Assembly: GCF_002939705.1 (NCBI RefSeq)
Contig: NZ_MDCB01000001.1
Coordinates: 62,001-126,000 of the forward strand
Length of the DNA: 64,000 bases
Direction: 5' to 3'
Source: Xanthomonas albilineans
GTDB taxonomy: Bacteria; Pseudomonadota; Gammaproteobacteria; Xanthomonadales; Xanthomonadaceae
Shown here one piece after another: positions 10,434 through 18,905 of the stretch. The translations under genes were made by a program, and so were the position numbers. The notes below the pieces were generated by a model that saw only the letters and a list, made by a program, of their open reading frames with translations, was not told the origin of the DNA and made no database searches. Numbering within the stretch: the stretch's first letter is position 1; each line of letters starts with the position of its first letter.

Positions 10434-11172
10434 GCGCCTGATCGCTCTCTTGGCCTGCGTCGCTTGCATGTGCTTGCTGTCGGTTCCTGCGTTGGCGGGC
10501 GAGGGCGGTGCCACATTGCAGGCGGGTAACGATCTTGGCGACCGCGCTTCGCTGCAGCGTGGCGCCAGGGGGTTCATGAATTATTGTTCCGGCTGCCACT
10601 CGTTGAAGTACCTGCGTTACTCGCGCATGGCCGAGGACCTGGGCCTGAGCGAGGATGAGGTGATGCACAATCTCAACTTCACCGGCGCCAAGGTCGGCGA
10701 ACACATTGAGGCCGCGATGCCACACGAGGCGGCGGCCAAGTGGTTCGGCAAGGCACCTCCGGATCTGAGCCTGATCGCCCGGGTGCGCGGCACCGATTGG
10801 GTCTATACCTACCTCAAATCGTTCTATCTGGACCAGTCGCGCCCGCTGGGCTGGAACAACAGGCTGTTTGCCAACGCTTCCATGCCAAATCCGCTGTGGG
10901 AACTGCAAGGCTTGCAGCAGCCGGTCTACGGCAAGGCGCCGCAGCCGGGTGTAGACAAACCGGTGGAGCGCTTGCAACTGGCCTCCCCGGGCAAGCAGAC
11001 CCCTGCCGAGTTCGACCAGACCGTGCGTGACATCAGCAATTTCCTCGAATACGCTGGCGAGCCTGCGGCGCTGAAACGGCAGCGTCTGGGCGTGTGGGTG
11101 GTGCTGTTTCTGGCCTTGCTCACCTTCCTGGCCCATCTGCTGAAGAAGGAATACTGGAAGGACGTGCATTGA
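10426..11172 (+). CDS. petC: Cytochrome c1 subunit of the bc1 complex
   Basis: The protein has 248 residues. A signal peptide (cleavage near ALAGEGG) is followed by the covalent haem site CSGCH (Cys54, Cys57, His58). A C-terminal transmembrane anchor lies near residues 221-240 and ends in a Lys-rich cytoplasmic tail. It passes electrons to soluble or membrane cytochrome c. Its haem must be attached by the Ccm system, which in this window lacks an intact ccmE (see 38216-38365). Confidence 0.96.
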   Translation: MTKRLIALLACVACMCLLSVPALAGEGGATLQAGNDLGDRASLQRGARGFMNYCSGCHSLKYLRYSRMAEDLGLSEDEVMHNLNFTGAKVGEHIEAAMPHEAAAKWFGKAPPDLSLIARVRGTDWVYTYLKSFYLDQSRPLGWNNRLFANASMPNPLWELQGLQQPVYGKAPQPGVDKPVERLQLASPGKQTPAEFDQTVRDISNFLEYAGEPAALKRQRLGVWVVLFLALLTFLAHLLKKEYWKDVH

Positions 11173-11342
11173 GCGCTTTTGATGTTGTCTACGCGCCTGC
11201 TGCACCATTGCTGAGTGATTCCCCTGTTCAGCCTATTGGCTTTTGTGTGCGAGGGTTGCACACTCAGCGGCCGTGGCGACCGTTCGCAAGGTGCGGACGG
11301 CGTCGATGCGGCCGGCGGATTCCGGTCGTCGGAGAGCCTTGA

Positions 11343-11978
11343 ATGGCGGTGAGTTTGCGCATGCGAAATACCTTGACCTTGTTTTCCTCCACAGATGACG
11401 TCTTGTGCCACCGCGTTCGCCTGGTGCTCGCGGCCAAAGGCGTCACCTATGATTTCGTGGCGGTGGATCCGCAAAATCCGCCGGAAGACCTGATCGATCT
11501 CAATCCATACCACTCCGTGCCGACGCTGGTCGAGCGCGAATTGGTGCTGTACGCCGCCTCGGTGGTCAGCGAGTACCTCGACGAGCGCTATCCGCATCCG
11601 CCGTTGATGCCGGTCGATCCGCTCTCGCGTGCGCGTTTGCGCCTGGCGATGTTGCGCATCGAACACGATTGGGTGCCGCAAGTGCAGGCGATCCAGCTCG
11701 GCAACAAAGCCCAGGCCGAAGCCGGCCGCAAGCGCCTGAAGGAATTGCTCACCGCCTCGGTACCACTGTTCAAGGCCAGCAAATTCTTCCTCAACCCGGA
11801 GATGAGTCTGGCCGATTGCGCGATGGCGCCGATCATCTGGCGCCTGCAGGCGCTGGATATCCCGTTGCCGAAGGATGGCAAGGCGATCGAAGACTACGGC
11901 AACCGCATCTTCCGTAATCCCGGTTTCATCCGCAGCCTGACGGACCAGGAAAAGAAACTGCGCGACCTGCCAACGTGA
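11343..11978 (+). CDS. sspA: Stringent starvation protein A homologue SspA
   Basis: The protein is a 211-residue GST-fold protein. It has an N-terminal thioredoxin-like domain (TLFSSTDDVLCHRVRLVLAA) and a helical C-terminal domain. SspA family members bind RNA polymerase and alter transcription in stationary phase or stress. The CHR motif of GST-like SspA is retained. It sits between petABC and sspB, the usual gammaproteobacterial order. The ATG at 11343 is followed by a possible internal start, MRNTLTLF. Confidence 0.92.
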   Translation: MAVSLRMRNTLTLFSSTDDVLCHRVRLVLAAKGVTYDFVAVDPQNPPEDLIDLNPYHSVPTLVERELVLYAASVVSEYLDERYPHPPLMPVDPLSRARLRLAMLRIEHDWVPQVQAIQLGNKAQAEAGRKRLKELLTASVPLFKASKFFLNPEMSLADCAMAPIIWRLQALDIPLPKDGKAIEDYGNRIFRNPGFIRSLTDQEKKLRDLPT

Positions 11979-12051
11979 TGCCCATCTGCGTGGTGGGCCC
12001 GCTGTGTTTCGAGTTGCGTCGGCGTTACGCGCTGGCGCGTGGAATTGCCGT

Positions 12052-12486
12052 ATGAGCGACGAGACTTACCGCATGACCAGCCATCGCCCCTACCTGTTGC
12101 GGGCGCTGGTGGAATGGATCAACGACAACGGTATGACCCCGCACGTGCTGGTGGATGCCAGCTTGCCCGGTGTGCAGGTGCCGCCGAGCGCGGTCAAGGA
12201 TGGCCGGGTGGTGCTGAACATCGCCGAGCGCGCGGTGGTGCGTTTGCAGATCGACAACGATGGAGTCAGCTTCACCGCTCGATTTGGCGGTGTCAGCTAT
12301 CCGGTCCAGGTGCCGATGGCTGCGGTGCTGGCAGTCTATGCGCGCGAAACCGGGCAGGGGATGGCGCTGCCGGACGATATTCATGGTCCGGGCGAGCAGC
12401 CGCCCGACGGCGATGCGCCCCCGCCGCCGCGTCCTGGCAGTTCCGACGAGGCCGGTAAGCGCCCGCGTCTGCGCGTAGTGAAGTAG
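12052..12486 (+). CDS. sspB: ClpXP protease specificity-enhancing factor SspB
   Basis: The protein has 144 residues. A folded substrate-binding domain covers about 1-110 (MTSHRPYLLRALVEWINDNG..). A flexible Pro/Asp-rich linker leads to a short basic C-terminal tail (RPRLRVVK), the typical ClpX-docking module. It delivers ssrA-tagged proteins to ClpXP. I chose ATG 12052 over an upstream in-frame start because the family begins just before this position. It is 73 bp from sspA. Confidence 0.93.
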   Translation: MSDETYRMTSHRPYLLRALVEWINDNGMTPHVLVDASLPGVQVPPSAVKDGRVVLNIAERAVVRLQIDNDGVSFTARFGGVSYPVQVPMAAVLAVYARETGQGMALPDDIHGPGEQPPDGDAPPPPRPGSSDEAGKRPRLRVVK

Positions 12487-12716
12487 GGCTGTTTTCGGGG
12501 CGAGCCATTGCCGCTCGCCATGTGCTGTTTCTCTCGGGCGGGCTGTGCAGTCAGTCCGCGCAGGTGTGGCGATGATGCTTTCGCCAGGAGCGTACGGCGC
12601 TTGCGCATGCCGGCCGAATTCTCGGCTTCGTGCGTATCCATGCGTTGGATACCGTCGCTGTGACGCGGAGGGGCTGCGTCACGTATGGCACGCATGACCG
12701 GTTGCGTTGGATCGTC

Positions 12717-13061
12717 TTATTGGTGGGGCGCTCGCGCCTCATGCAGCGCGGTCACGGTGGCGACAGATGGCCCGGCGAAAGTAATCAGTCGATCCCCGAG
12801 CAGCACCAGACGGCCGCTGTGCCGGTCCACGCCGTCGCAGGAATAGTCGAAGCGGAAGCTGCGCTCGAAGCCGAGCCAACCGTTGGGCAGCCGCCGTAGG
12901 CGTAGGCCCGTGCCGTGTACGCTCTGGTCGAGCCATTGCACGTCGGCGGCTTTGCAGGCGTTGCGTCCGAGGACTTCGGCGCGTTCGGCGGCGGCACGCG
13001 AGGCGTTCCAGAACGCGAACACGGCCGCACCGACGATCATCAGCAGAATCAGACTAGGCAT
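12717..13061 (-). CDS. DUF3301-type membrane-anchored protein
   Basis: The protein has 114 residues. It has one N-terminal transmembrane helix (PSLILLMIVGAAVFAFW) and a small soluble part with many Arg and aromatic residues. Spacing and motifs (QWLDQSVHGTGLRLRRLPNG..FEFSFR-like) match the DUF3301 family of Xanthomonadaceae and Pseudomonadaceae, whose function is unknown. I chose ATG 13061, because the upstream ORF extension has no coding character. It is on the same strand as nadC, 129 bp downstream of it. Confidence 0.75.
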   Translation of the reverse strand: MPSLILLMIVGAAVFAFWNASRAAAERAEVLGRNACKAADVQWLDQSVHGTGLRLRRLPNGWLGFERSFRFDYSCDGVDRHSGRLVLLGDRLITFAGPSVATVTALHEARAPHQ

Positions 13062-13190
13062 GCGGCCACTGTAACCAGGCGTCGGGCAAGAGGGCAATCC
13101 TGATCGCCTGAATCGTGATGCGACGTTGTGGCTTGGTTGATGGGCGTCTGTTGTGCAGACCACCATCTTGCATGCGCACGAGCGATCGCG

Positions 13191-14069
13191 TTACTGCGGG
13201 GGCGAACCCAGCTTGAGCGAAAGATCCACCGCTTGCACGTGCTTGGTCAGCGCGCCGATGGAGATGCAGTCCACGCCGTCTTCGGCAATCGCGCGTATCG
13301 TGTCGAGGTCCACGCCGCCGGAGACTTCCAGTGGAATGCCGCGCTGATGAAATTCGTTGCTGGCAATCGCCACTGCGGCGCGGCGTTGTTCCGGGGTGAA
13401 GTCGTCGAGCAAAATGCGCTCGCAACCGGCGCTGAGGGCTTCGCGTAGCTCGTCCAGGGTTTCCACCTCGATTACCAGGGGCAGTTGTGGCCACTGTGCG
13501 CGTGCTGTAGCCACTGCCGCGCTCAACGAGCCTGCGGCATGAATGTGGTTTTCTTTCAGCATCACGGTGTCGTACAAGCCGATGCGGTGGTTGTTGCCGC
13601 CGCCGCAACGGACCGCGTATTTCTGCGCCAGGCGCAGGCCGGGCAGGGTCTTGCGGGTGTCCAGGATGCGTGCGCCGGTGCCGGCGACCGCGGCCACGTA
13701 GGCGGCGGTGACGGTCGCGGTGGCGGAGAGGGTCTGCAGAAAATTCAGCGAGGCGCGCTCGGCGCTGACCAGGGCGCGGTTGCGCCCGTGCAACAGGGCT
13801 AGCACTGTGCCTGCTGCCACCCGTTCGCCCTCGGCCACGCGCCACTGGATCCTGACTTGCGGATCGAGCGTGCGGTGACAGGCGTCGAACCAGGGCCGGC
13901 CAGCGATCACCGCCTCCTGTTTGCACAGCAGGTAGGCATTGTCGGCGCGGTCGGGTAGCAATGCGGCGGTGACGTCGCCGCTGCCCAGGTCCTCGGCCAG
14001 TGCGCGCGCCACATCGGCGTCGATCAGGTGCTGTGCTGGCGGCTGGAGTCGCGCCGTGTCGGGGCTCAT
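13191..14069 (-). CDS. nadC: Nicotinate-nucleotide pyrophosphorylase (quinolinate phosphoribosyltransferase) NadC
   Basis: The protein has 292 residues and converts quinolinate and PRPP to nicotinate mononucleotide in de novo NAD synthesis. Conserved motifs are DTRKTLPGLR, the KENHI loop and the phosphate-binding SGGVDLDTIR with ISIGALTKH at the C-terminus. The start at 14069 overlaps the stop of the Trm112-like gene by 4 bp (ATGA), indicating coupling. The longer upstream ORF is a shadow. Confidence 0.96.
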   Translation of the reverse strand: MSPDTARLQPPAQHLIDADVARALAEDLGSGDVTAALLPDRADNAYLLCKQEAVIAGRPWFDACHRTLDPQVRIQWRVAEGERVAAGTVLALLHGRNRALVSAERASLNFLQTLSATATVTAAYVAAVAGTGARILDTRKTLPGLRLAQKYAVRCGGGNNHRIGLYDTVMLKENHIHAAGSLSAAVATARAQWPQLPLVIEVETLDELREALSAGCERILLDDFTPEQRRAAVAIASNEFHQRGIPLEVSGGVDLDTIRAIAEDGVDCISIGALTKHVQAVDLSLKLGSPPQ

Positions 14070-14335
14070 TTGGCCGGGAAGTCGGCGAGCTGGGAAGTGG
14101 CGATCGCCTCTTCGGACAGCAGTACCGGGATGCCGTCTTCGACGCGAAACACCTGCTTGCGGTCGCGCGTGATCAGCGCTTCGCGCAGGGCTTGGGTCTG
14201 TGCGCCGCCATCGGCGCGCTTGACCCCGCCGGCGGCGATGGCTCGGTTCAGTGCTTCCAGGCCGCGCGCCTCCAGCAGTGCCAGCGGTTGGCGGGTGTCG
14301 GGCGAGCACAGCAGGTCGAGGAGTTTGCGGTCCAT
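14066..14335 (-). CDS. Trm112 family protein
   Basis: The protein has 89 residues and begins MDRKLLDLLCSPDTRQPL, the N-terminal signature of small bacterial Trm112/YcaR-like proteins. The C-terminus has the family pattern RVEDGIPVLL. Eukaryotic Trm112 activates methyltransferases, and the bacterial role is less defined. It keeps only one of the usual zinc-site cysteines (Cys10), so metal binding is doubtful. It is translationally coupled to nadC. Confidence 0.85.
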   Translation of the reverse strand: MDRKLLDLLCSPDTRQPLALLEARGLEALNRAIAAGGVKRADGGAQTQALREALITRDRKQVFRVEDGIPVLLSEEAIATSQLADFPAK

Positions 14336-14393
14336 CCGGTCTTCGTCTTGCGTGGAAGACGGCTAGAATACGTCTTTAAGGCAGGGGACGGCC

Positions 14394-14897
14394 ATGGCCT
14401 CCAGACAAACCACGCCGCTCGTCGGCATCGTGATGGGCTCCCGCTCCGATTGGGAGACCATGCAGCACGCAGCGGAGAAGCTCGATGCCTTGGGTGTGCA
14501 CCATGAAGTGAAGGTCGTGTCGGCGCATCGCACGCCGGATGTGCTGTTCGCCTATGCCGAGGCGGCGGCGGCGCGTGGGCTGCGCGCGATCATTGCCGGT
14601 GCCGGCGGCGCCGCGCACCTGCCGGGCATGCTCGCGGCCAAGACGGTAGTGCCGGTGCTGGGCGTGCCGGTGCAGTCCAAGGCGCTCAATGGCATGGACT
14701 CGTTGCTGTCGATCGTGCAGATGCCGGCGGGTATTCCGGTGGCCACCTTCGCTATCGGCAATGCCGGCGCGGCCAATGCCGCGCTGTTCGCCGCGGCGAT
14801 GTTGGCGGCCGAGCATGTCGATGTCGCCACGGCGCTGAGCGCGTTTCGCCAGCGCCAGACAGAAGACGTGATGGCCAAGGACGATCCGCGCCAATGA
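14394..14897 (+). CDS. purE: N5-carboxyaminoimidazole ribonucleotide mutase PurE
   Basis: The protein is a 167-residue class I PurE that moves the carboxylate of N5-CAIR to give CAIR in purine synthesis. Recognisable motifs are [13 protein letters not shown] at the N-terminus, the catalytic-His segment VVSAHRTPD, and [14 protein letters not shown]. It forms a two-gene operon with purK (4-bp overlap). It is divergent from the Trm112-like gene, and the promoter region must lie in the 58 bp between them. Confidence 0.96.
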   Translation: MASRQTTPLVGIVMGSRSDWETMQHAAEKLDALGVHHEVKVVSAHRTPDVLFAYAEAAAARGLRAIIAGAGGAAHLPGMLAAKTVVPVLGVPVQSKALNGMDSLLSIVQMPAGIPVATFAIGNAGAANAALFAAAMLAAEHVDVATALSAFRQRQTEDVMAKDDPRQ

Positions 14898-16042
14898 CGA
14901 CGGTCGGTATTCTGGGAGCGGGGCAGTTGGCTCGGATGCTGGCGATTGCCGGTGCGCCGCTGGGCCTGCGCTTCGCCATGCTGGATACGGTGGCCGACGC
15001 TTGCGCCGGCCAGGTCGCCCCGCTGCAGGTTGGCGATTACCGCGACGCGGCGGCGCTGGCCGCTTTCGCCGCCAAGGTGGATCTGGCCACCTTCGACTTT
15101 GAAAACGTGCCGGCCAGCAGCGCCGAGTGGCTGGCGGGACAGGTGCCGGTCTTCCCCAGTCCGGATGCGTTGGCAGTGGCGCAGGACCGCCTGGCCGAGA
15201 AGACTCTGTTCCGAGAACTGGGCATCCCGGTGCCCGCGTTTGCCGCGGTCGATCGCCGCGAGGAGCTGGATGTGGCACTGGCCATGGTTGGCACGCCGTG
15301 CATTCTCAAGACCCGCCGTCTTGGCTACGACGGCAAGGGCCAGTTCCGCATCGCCTCCGTGGCCGATGCCGATGCGGCCTGGGCGGCGTTGGGCGCGCAG
15401 GCGTCGAGTGTCGGCTTGATCGTCGAGGCGTTCGTGCCGTTCCAGCGTGAGATCAGCGTTGTGGCGGTACGTGGCCGCGATGGCGAATTCCGCACCTGGC
15501 CGCTGACCGAGAACTGGCATGTCCAAGGCGTGCTGTCGGCCAGTTTGGCTCCGGCGCAGGCCGATGCCGCGTTGGAACAGGCGGCAGTCGCGCATGCGCG
15601 GGCCTTGGCCGAGCGCCTGCAGTACGTCGGCGTGTTTGCGCTGGAGTTGTTCTGCCGCGATGGGGTGTTGCTCGCCAACGAGATGGCGCCGCGCGTGCAC
15701 AACTCCGGCCACTGGACCATCGAAGGCGCCGAGACCTCGCAATTCGAAAATCATCTGCGCGCAGTGCTCGGCTTGCCGCTGGGGTCCACGCGCATGTGTG
15801 GCCATGCCTGCATGCTCAATTGGATTGGTGCGATGCCCGATGCCGCGCCGGTGCTGGCCCAGCCCGGTGGGCATTGGCACGACTATGGCAAGGAGTCGCG
15901 CGAGGGACGCAAGGTCGGCCACGCCACGCTACGCGAGGATGCGGCCGAGGCGCTCGCGCAGGCGCTGCAGACGGTCGGTGCGCAATTGCAACGTGAGGCC
16001 CAGGTCGCCCCGGTGATCGCCGCGCTGCGTGGGCAGCGCTGA
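14894..16042 (+). CDS. purK: N5-carboxyaminoimidazole ribonucleotide synthase PurK
   Basis: The protein is a 382-residue ATP-grasp enzyme that makes N5-CAIR from AIR, bicarbonate and ATP. It begins with the [11 protein letters not shown] nucleotide-fold motif and contains the ATP-grasp segments [14 protein letters not shown] and [22 protein letters not shown]. It is full length and coupled to purE by an ATGA overlap. Confidence 0.96.
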   Translation: MTTVGILGAGQLARMLAIAGAPLGLRFAMLDTVADACAGQVAPLQVGDYRDAAALAAFAAKVDLATFDFENVPASSAEWLAGQVPVFPSPDALAVAQDRLAEKTLFRELGIPVPAFAAVDRREELDVALAMVGTPCILKTRRLGYDGKGQFRIASVADADAAWAALGAQASSVGLIVEAFVPFQREISVVAVRGRDGEFRTWPLTENWHVQGVLSASLAPAQADAALEQAAVAHARALAERLQYVGVFALELFCRDGVLLANEMAPRVHNSGHWTIEGAETSQFENHLRAVLGLPLGSTRMCGHACMLNWIGAMPDAAPVLAQPGGHWHDYGKESREGRKVGHATLREDAAEALAQALQTVGAQLQREAQVAPVIAALRGQR

Positions 16043-16144
16043 CCCAGCGTCATCGTTGTCGAATCGCTGTCGATCTGTGGCCGGTCCAGGGGGCTTGTCT
16101 GCGGGTGCCGGCCTCCCGGTGCTGCCTGCGTCGCGGGTGCGATC

Positions 16145-16723
16145 TCAGCGCAGGTTGGTTGCCACGAACTCCCAGTTCACCAGCTTCCAGAACGCCTCCA
16201 GGTAGCGCGCGCGGTCGTTGGGGTAATCGATGAAGTAGGCGTGTTCCCAAATGTCGCAGGCGAGCAGCGGGACATCGTGGCCAGTTAGCGGTGACACCCC
16301 ATTGGCGGTGACGATCACGGCTAAGCTGTCGTCCGGGCGTTGCACCAGCCAGACCCAGCCCGATCCGAACACGCTCAGCGCCATGCGGGTGAACTCGGTC
16401 TTGAAACTGGCGATGTCGCCGAAGCGCTTGGTCAGAAGTTCGCCAAGCGCTCCTCCGGGCTCGCCGCCGCCGCGCGGACGCAGGCCGCGCCAGTAGAACG
16501 CGTGATTCCAGATCTCGGCGGCCTCTTCGAACAGGTGGCCCTGTGCGCGCCGCAGCAGATCCTCTAGCGGCAAATCGGCCAATTCGCTGCCGGCGATGCG
16601 TGCATTGAGCCGTTCCACCAGACTGCGTTGGTGTTGGCCGTGATGATGGTCCAGTGTCGCCGCCGACAGATGCGGCGTCAGTGCGCTGTGGTCGTAGGGC
16701 AGCGGGGCGAGTTCGATGGCCAT
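16145..16723 (-). CDS. sodB: Fe-type superoxide dismutase
   Basis: The protein is a 192-residue Fe/Mn superoxide dismutase. The metal ligands are visible as His27 (DHHHGQH), the His in EIWNHAFYW, and Asp/His in DIWEHAYFIDY. The length and the GGGEPGGALGELL segment fit SodB. The usual YGKHH is replaced by HHGQHQ, but the ligand His is kept. It is a single gene convergent with purK and divergent from grxD. Confidence 0.93.
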   Translation of the reverse strand: MAIELAPLPYDHSALTPHLSAATLDHHHGQHQRSLVERLNARIAGSELADLPLEDLLRRAQGHLFEEAAEIWNHAFYWRGLRPRGGGEPGGALGELLTKRFGDIASFKTEFTRMALSVFGSGWVWLVQRPDDSLAVIVTANGVSPLTGHDVPLLACDIWEHAYFIDYPNDRARYLEAFWKLVNWEFVATNLR

Positions 16724-16853
16724 GGATCCTCGGTGGCGGGGTGCGCGTGTTTCGGTACGATCACGCGCAGGGCTTACACTATGCGGCGATGCGAAAGTCT
16801 AGTCGATCGTCGAGGTCACTCTTTCGCCCCAGCAACAGTGAGGAGAACCCGCA

Positions 16854-17174
16854 ATGCAGGTGATGGAGCGCATCCAGGCCGATGTTGAACGGCATCCCAT
16901 TGTGTTGTTCATGAAGGGGACGCCGCAGTATCCGATGTGCGGTTTCTCCAGCCGTGCGCTGCAGGCGTTGTTGGTTGCCGGCGCCGACCGGTTGCATACG
17001 ATCAACGTGCTCGATGAACCGGAAATTCGCGCCAATCTGCCTCGTTATTCGAATTGGCCGACTTTTCCTCAGTTGTTCATCCATGGTGAATTGATTGGTG
17101 GTTGCGACATCACCCTGGAGTTGTTCGAGTCCGGTGAGTTGCAGCGCATTGTGACTGAGGCTTACCTGTCGTGA
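16854..17174 (+). CDS. grxD: Monothiol glutaredoxin of the Grx4/GrxD type
   Basis: The protein has 106 residues and carries the monothiol active site CGFS at residues 29-32 and the conserved segments KGTP and WPTFPQLFIHGELIGGCDI. Grx4-type proteins transfer or store 2Fe-2S clusters, often with BolA proteins. A BolA-family gene is present elsewhere in this window at 60803. The stop overlaps the start of the SDR gene. Confidence 0.95.
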   Translation: MQVMERIQADVERHPIVLFMKGTPQYPMCGFSSRALQALLVAGADRLHTINVLDEPEIRANLPRYSNWPTFPQLFIHGELIGGCDITLELFESGELQRIVTEAYLS

Positions 17175-17911
17175 TGCAGGCGGTGGTGCCGCAGGCCGGC
17201 GTGCTGGCCCAGCGGGTGGTGCTGATCACCGGCGCAGCCGGTGGTCTGGGTAGCGCTGCGGCCCTTGCCTGCGCCCAGGCCGGGGCCATCGTGGTTCTGC
17301 TCGGGCACAAGCCTGCGCGGCTGAATCGGGTTTACGATGCGGTCGCCGCGGTCGCCGCGCCACCGCTGCTCTATCCGCTGGACCTGCTGGGGGCCACGCC
17401 GCAGGACTATGCGACCCTGGCTGAGCGCCTGCAGGCGGAGTTGGGGCGTCTGGACGGGCTGCTGCACTGCGCGGCCGATTTCATTGGTCTGACGCCGTTC
17501 GAGCATGCCGATCCGGCGCATTTCGCGCGTGCCATTCACGTTGGTCTGACGGCTCCGGCCTGGTTGACCCAGGCCTGTCTGCCACTGCTGCGGCAGGCGC
17601 CGGATGCCGCCATCGTGTTCGCATTGGACGACCCGGCGCGTGTTGGCCAAGCCTACTGGGGAGGCTACGGCGCGGCCCAGTACGGACGTCGGGGTCTGCT
17701 GGCGAGCCTGCATAGCGAACTGGCCGCTTCGCGCGTGCGTGTGGCGGGGTTGCAGCCTGGCCCGATGCGCACACCGTTGCGCGCGCGCGCCTATACCCAT
17801 CACGAAGACCTCGACGCGGTGGATCCCGCACGTTACGCCGCGGCCTGCGTGGATTTGCTGTCCCCTGCCGGCGCAGTGCATGGCGGCACCACCTGGACTC
17901 CTGCGGTATGA
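17174..17911 (+). CDS. YciK-like short-chain dehydrogenase homologue with degenerate active site
   Basis: The protein has 245 residues. The Rossmann Gly motif ITGAAGGLGSA and the NAG-like ADF segment place it in the SDR superfamily near YciK. The YxxxK motif reads YGAAQ (Tyr165, Gln169), so the catalytic Lys is replaced. The usual catalytic Ser strand reads VFALDDPARV, without a Ser in place. It is probably not a standard oxidoreductase, although nucleotide binding may remain. It could start at GTG 17171. It is coupled to grxD and marC. Confidence 0.8.
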   Translation: MQAVVPQAGVLAQRVVLITGAAGGLGSAAALACAQAGAIVVLLGHKPARLNRVYDAVAAVAAPPLLYPLDLLGATPQDYATLAERLQAELGRLDGLLHCAADFIGLTPFEHADPAHFARAIHVGLTAPAWLTQACLPLLRQAPDAAIVFALDDPARVGQAYWGGYGAAQYGRRGLLASLHSELAASRVRVAGLQPGPMRTPLRARAYTHHEDLDAVDPARYAAACVDLLSPAGAVHGGTTWTPAV

Positions 17912-18507
17912 CCATTCTCTCGGCGGCACTATTGTTATTTCTGATCCTCGATCCGCTGGGCAACATCCCGGTGTTCCTCAGCGTGCTCAAGCCGTTGTCG
18001 GGCAAGCGGCAGCGCGTGGTGCTGGCGCGCGAGTTGCTGATCGCCCTGATGGTGCTGATGGGGTTCCTTTGGGGGGGGAAGTACGTTCTAGAGGTGATGC
18101 ATTTGCGCCAGGAATCGGTGGCGATCGCCGGTGGCATCGTGCTGTTCCTGATCGGCATCCGCATGATCTTCCCGCGGCCGGAAGGGCTGCTGGGCGAGCT
18201 TCCCGAAGGTGAACCTTTCATCGTGCCGCTGGCGATTCCGTTGGTGGCTGGCCCGTCGGGCATGGCGGCGGTGATGCTGATGGGCAGCAATGAGCCGACG
18301 CGCCTGGGCGAATGGAGCCTAGCGTTGATTTTGGCCTGGCTGGCAACCTCGGCGCTGCTGTTTTCCGGCACCCTGTTGTATAAGCTGCTCGGCATGCGCG
18401 TATTGACCGCGGTCGAACGGTTGATGGGCATGTTGCTGGTGGCGATTTCGGTGCAGATGTTCCTGGATGGAATCAGCACCTATCTGAAATCCCCGCTTGC
18501 CGGTTGA
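17908..18507 (+). CDS. MarC family integral membrane protein
   Basis: The protein has 199 residues and about six hydrophobic helices. It contains the family signature LILDPLGNIPVF at the N-terminus and PLAIPLVAGPSGMAAVML in the middle. MarC/YhgN proteins are inner-membrane proteins of unsettled function. The original link to multiple antibiotic resistance was withdrawn for MarC. It is coupled to the upstream SDR gene by an ATGA overlap. Confidence 0.9.
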   Translation: MTILSAALLLFLILDPLGNIPVFLSVLKPLSGKRQRVVLARELLIALMVLMGFLWGGKYVLEVMHLRQESVAIAGGIVLFLIGIRMIFPRPEGLLGELPEGEPFIVPLAIPLVAGPSGMAAVMLMGSNEPTRLGEWSLALILAWLATSALLFSGTLLYKLLGMRVLTAVERLMGMLLVAISVQMFLDGISTYLKSPLAG

Positions 18508-18905
18508 GTGCTTCCCGCATTAGCGGGCCGTGGGTGTTGTCCGCGGTGGTTGCCCGATAGGCGGCGGCAAGGGCGCGCGCGGGTCAGGCCGTTGCCACGG
18601 CAGGCGAGCGAGGTGGCAAGAAGCGGGGACCACCTGGCCCATGCGCGGCGCTGTGCGGCCGGGGCGCACGCTGCACTGACGCCATCGATAGCAAGATGAC
18701 TGGGGGCTTGCGTCCTTATCCATGTCCGTTCGTGTCGAATTGTCGTGGTTCTGCAACACGACCCTCTCTCCCTTACGGTGTTAATTTTATGTTAATAATT
18801 GCGGGGTGGCAAGTGGGAACGCCTCTTCACTGCTTCCGTTGCCGTGCGCCCGCACCAGCGCGGTGTGCTATGCGCATTTCGTCAAACTCCATTGAGGCTT
18901 TTGCA
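18508..18905. other. Intergenic region upstream of the Oar-like receptor
   Basis: This 398-bp stretch has no convincing ORF. Its only notable feature is an AT-rich patch around 18778-18802 (GTTAATTTTATGTTAATAAT), unusual in this GC-rich region and about 105 bp before the receptor start. It is a plausible promoter or regulator-binding area. A GAGG ribosome binding site precedes the ATG at 18906. Confidence 0.4.

Noticed and set aside
9120-10577. Minus-strand ORF of 485 codons
   Set aside because: It is the antisense of petB. Its His/Gln/Asp-rich composition is a typical shadow of membrane-protein codons.
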